NCBI RefSeq assembly: GCF_029168945.1
Contig: NC_083603.1
Coordinates: forward strand, 50,664,406 to 50,728,405
Source: Cannabis sativa
Lineage: Eukaryota; Streptophyta; Magnoliopsida; Rosales; Cannabaceae
Length of the DNA stretch: 64,000 nt
Reading direction: 5' to 3'
Part shown: positions 62,818 through 64,000 of the stretch, one piece after another
Layout of the letters: each line of letters opens with the position of its first letter
Numbering within the stretch: the stretch's first letter is position 1
The notes under the pieces: generated by a model
What the model was told of the DNA's origin: nothing
The model's database searches: none
Seen by the model: only the letters and a program-made list of their open reading frames with translations
Made by a program: the position numbers and the translations under genes

Positions 62818-63947
62818 TCATTTGAGACAAACGAATTTCCTCCCACATAGTATATTTCTGCATTCCAACACAATGGGATAGTATTACACTCAGCAAAACA
62901 AAACCAAAGCAAAATTCTAAAATAGATAGATCATGCTACTAATTAATCTACTTTGATAATCATAATACACGTATACAAACGATCTTGTATAACTAAACAA
63001 CAGAATGTAGAAGAAAGAAAATACATACATTAGGCATCCTCTACGTTGCTTTTTCTTCTTCTCTTTCTGCTTTTGTGGTGGCTTTATGACAACTCTGATT
63101 GCTGCATCAAAAACGGCTTTCACGTTCTGCAATTGCATTCACATGGGTCATTTACAAAATTAAGATCCAAAAAGTAAGGAAAAAGGAAATTCCATATCTT
63201 GTACAGAGGCAAGGGAGAGAGAGAGAGAGAGAGAGGGGGAAGGCTATTATGTTTATACGGAAAAGTGAATATGATTGTAGGTGTGTGTGATCATAAATAT
63301 GACATTCATCATCAATTAAGTTTATTTCTTAAATGGAAAGAATGTTATTCTTTATCGTTGATTACCGATTCGTTTATTTCCTATTTTGGTTCAATTTGTA
63401 TATGATAGTGTAAATAAATGTTTATTATCTCAAAATATACCACGGATTAAGTTGTTCCGAATTGCTTTCACAGTAAAAGTGTCTATTCTCCCACATTGTG
63501 ATGAAATTCCTACTGATTTAAAATGAACTTGGAAATTCATGCACTGAATGGAACCAATTGCTGTGCTATTTAAAGGAAATTCTATCATTTCTGTAATCAA
63601 CTTCTATAAAACTTTGCAAAATTAATTCAACGTATGTGATGCAATAATATTAAAAAGGGTTAGTTTGCAACCATGGGAACAAGTAATTTTTTTACGACTA
63701 AAAGCAACACACACATACCTGCTGAGTTTTTGAGCTACATTCTATGTAATATGCGGCCCCTATCTGTTTCCGCAGCTCCTCACCCTAGGAAAAAAACAAT
63801 GAGAAAACCAGTTGTGTAAATAAAGTAAGCAAATCCAACTATGCTAGAGAAAATAACAAACTTCTGAGAATAGAAATCACACTTGTGCAGTAGTCACAGG
63901 CACCAATCCTGGATGGTCTGACAAATAGTGCTTATCCTCTCGGAGAT
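62818..63947 (-). CDS. Type-II ROP (RAC) GTPase, 3' exons, continues beyond the window
   Basis: Plant Rho-family GTPase, a plasma-membrane switch controlling polarity and ABA or defence signalling. Four exons are visible: 63947-63883, 63784-63719, 63126-63029 and 62857-62818 (TGA). They encode [40 protein letters not shown], then [19 protein letters not shown], a polybasic [11 protein letters not shown], and the tail [16 protein letters not shown]. The YIECSSKT motif is the G5 box region, and the GC-X5-CG box without a CAAX motif marks type-II ROPs, which attach to membranes by S-acylation. The extra last intron inside the tail is also typical of this group. The first of these exons starts at phase 1, so upstream exons lie past 64000. 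A truncated duplicate is at 10420-10638. Confidence 0.92.
63213..63235. repeat. Short GA microsatellite in a ROP intron
   Basis: About ten GA units in the intron between the exons at 63126 and 63719. A minor polymorphic tract. Confidence 0.8.
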
Positions 63948-64000
63948 CTGTTTCTTGAAAGAAAGAGGAAATGAGAGTACTGTGTTCCCATATCAAACCT

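Larger units (their letters stand above)
53680..63080 (+). repeat. Right arm of the inverted segmental duplication
   Basis: Inverted copy of about 10420-18620. It is longer by about 1.2 kb, mainly because intron 1 of its SUO-like gene is 1598 bp against 543 bp. Coding exons 1 and 2 have the same lengths in both arms (123 and 372 bp) and exon 3 differs by 18 bp. Confidence 0.85.

Overview
The window looks like nuclear DNA of a flowering plant, probably a eudicot. It is AT-rich, with intron-bearing genes, GT-AG introns, plant-specific families (type-II ROP GTPase, SUO-like BAH/TFIIS protein) and abundant copia, gypsy, MULE, Helitron, LINE and MITE sequence. The copia LTR reminded me of Cannabaceae repeats, but that is a memory-based guess and the species is not determined. 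CRISPR arrays, operons and ribosome binding sites are not expected and I saw none.

Layout. 1-5185: gene-free, with a SINE-like fragment, a small MITE family and an odd TCGA-rich repeat element. 5185-9918: a gypsy remnant (gag, PBS, LTR) on the minus strand, with a copia solo LTR nested in its LTR. 9951-10638: a MITE-like element and the last exon of a broken ROP gene. 11.0-18.6 kb: SUO-like gene 1 (minus). 20.7-23.7 kb: mitochondrial ribosomal protein uL29m (minus). 24.7-43.3 kb: a dead Mutator-like element, split by a 10.4-kb copia element and partly copied in tandem. 41.5-47.4 kb: further tandem duplications that include a Helitron. 47.3-48.1 kb: an LTR. 48.4-49.9 kb: a LINE remnant. 51.0-53.6 kb: the Bud32/PRPK kinase of KEOPS (minus). 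53.7-62.0 kb: SUO-like gene 2 (plus), head-to-head with PRPK. 62.8-64.0 kb: the 3' exons of a type-II ROP GTPase (minus), continuing past the window.

The dominant architecture is an inverted segmental duplication. About 10.42-18.62 kb and 53.68-63.08 kb are inverted copies carrying promoter, complete SUO-like gene and the end of the neighbouring ROP gene. Both SUO copies have open frames of nearly equal length (1650 and 1644 residues) and identical exon phases. The ROP copy in the left arm is reduced to a fragment. The 35 kb between the arms holds uL29m, PRPK and the transposon complex.

The transposon complex preserves an order of events: MULE death, a 2.4-kb duplication, Helitron insertion with its empty site still visible in the other copy, then a 1836-bp tandem duplication that copied the Helitron. 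I did not find a clearly new enzymatic system. The least explained signals are a recurring GTAACCTGGTAC-type motif through the MULE region, the paired TCGA clusters at 4.1-5.2 kb, and the repeated DLN motifs with a conserved overlapping uORF in the SUO pair.
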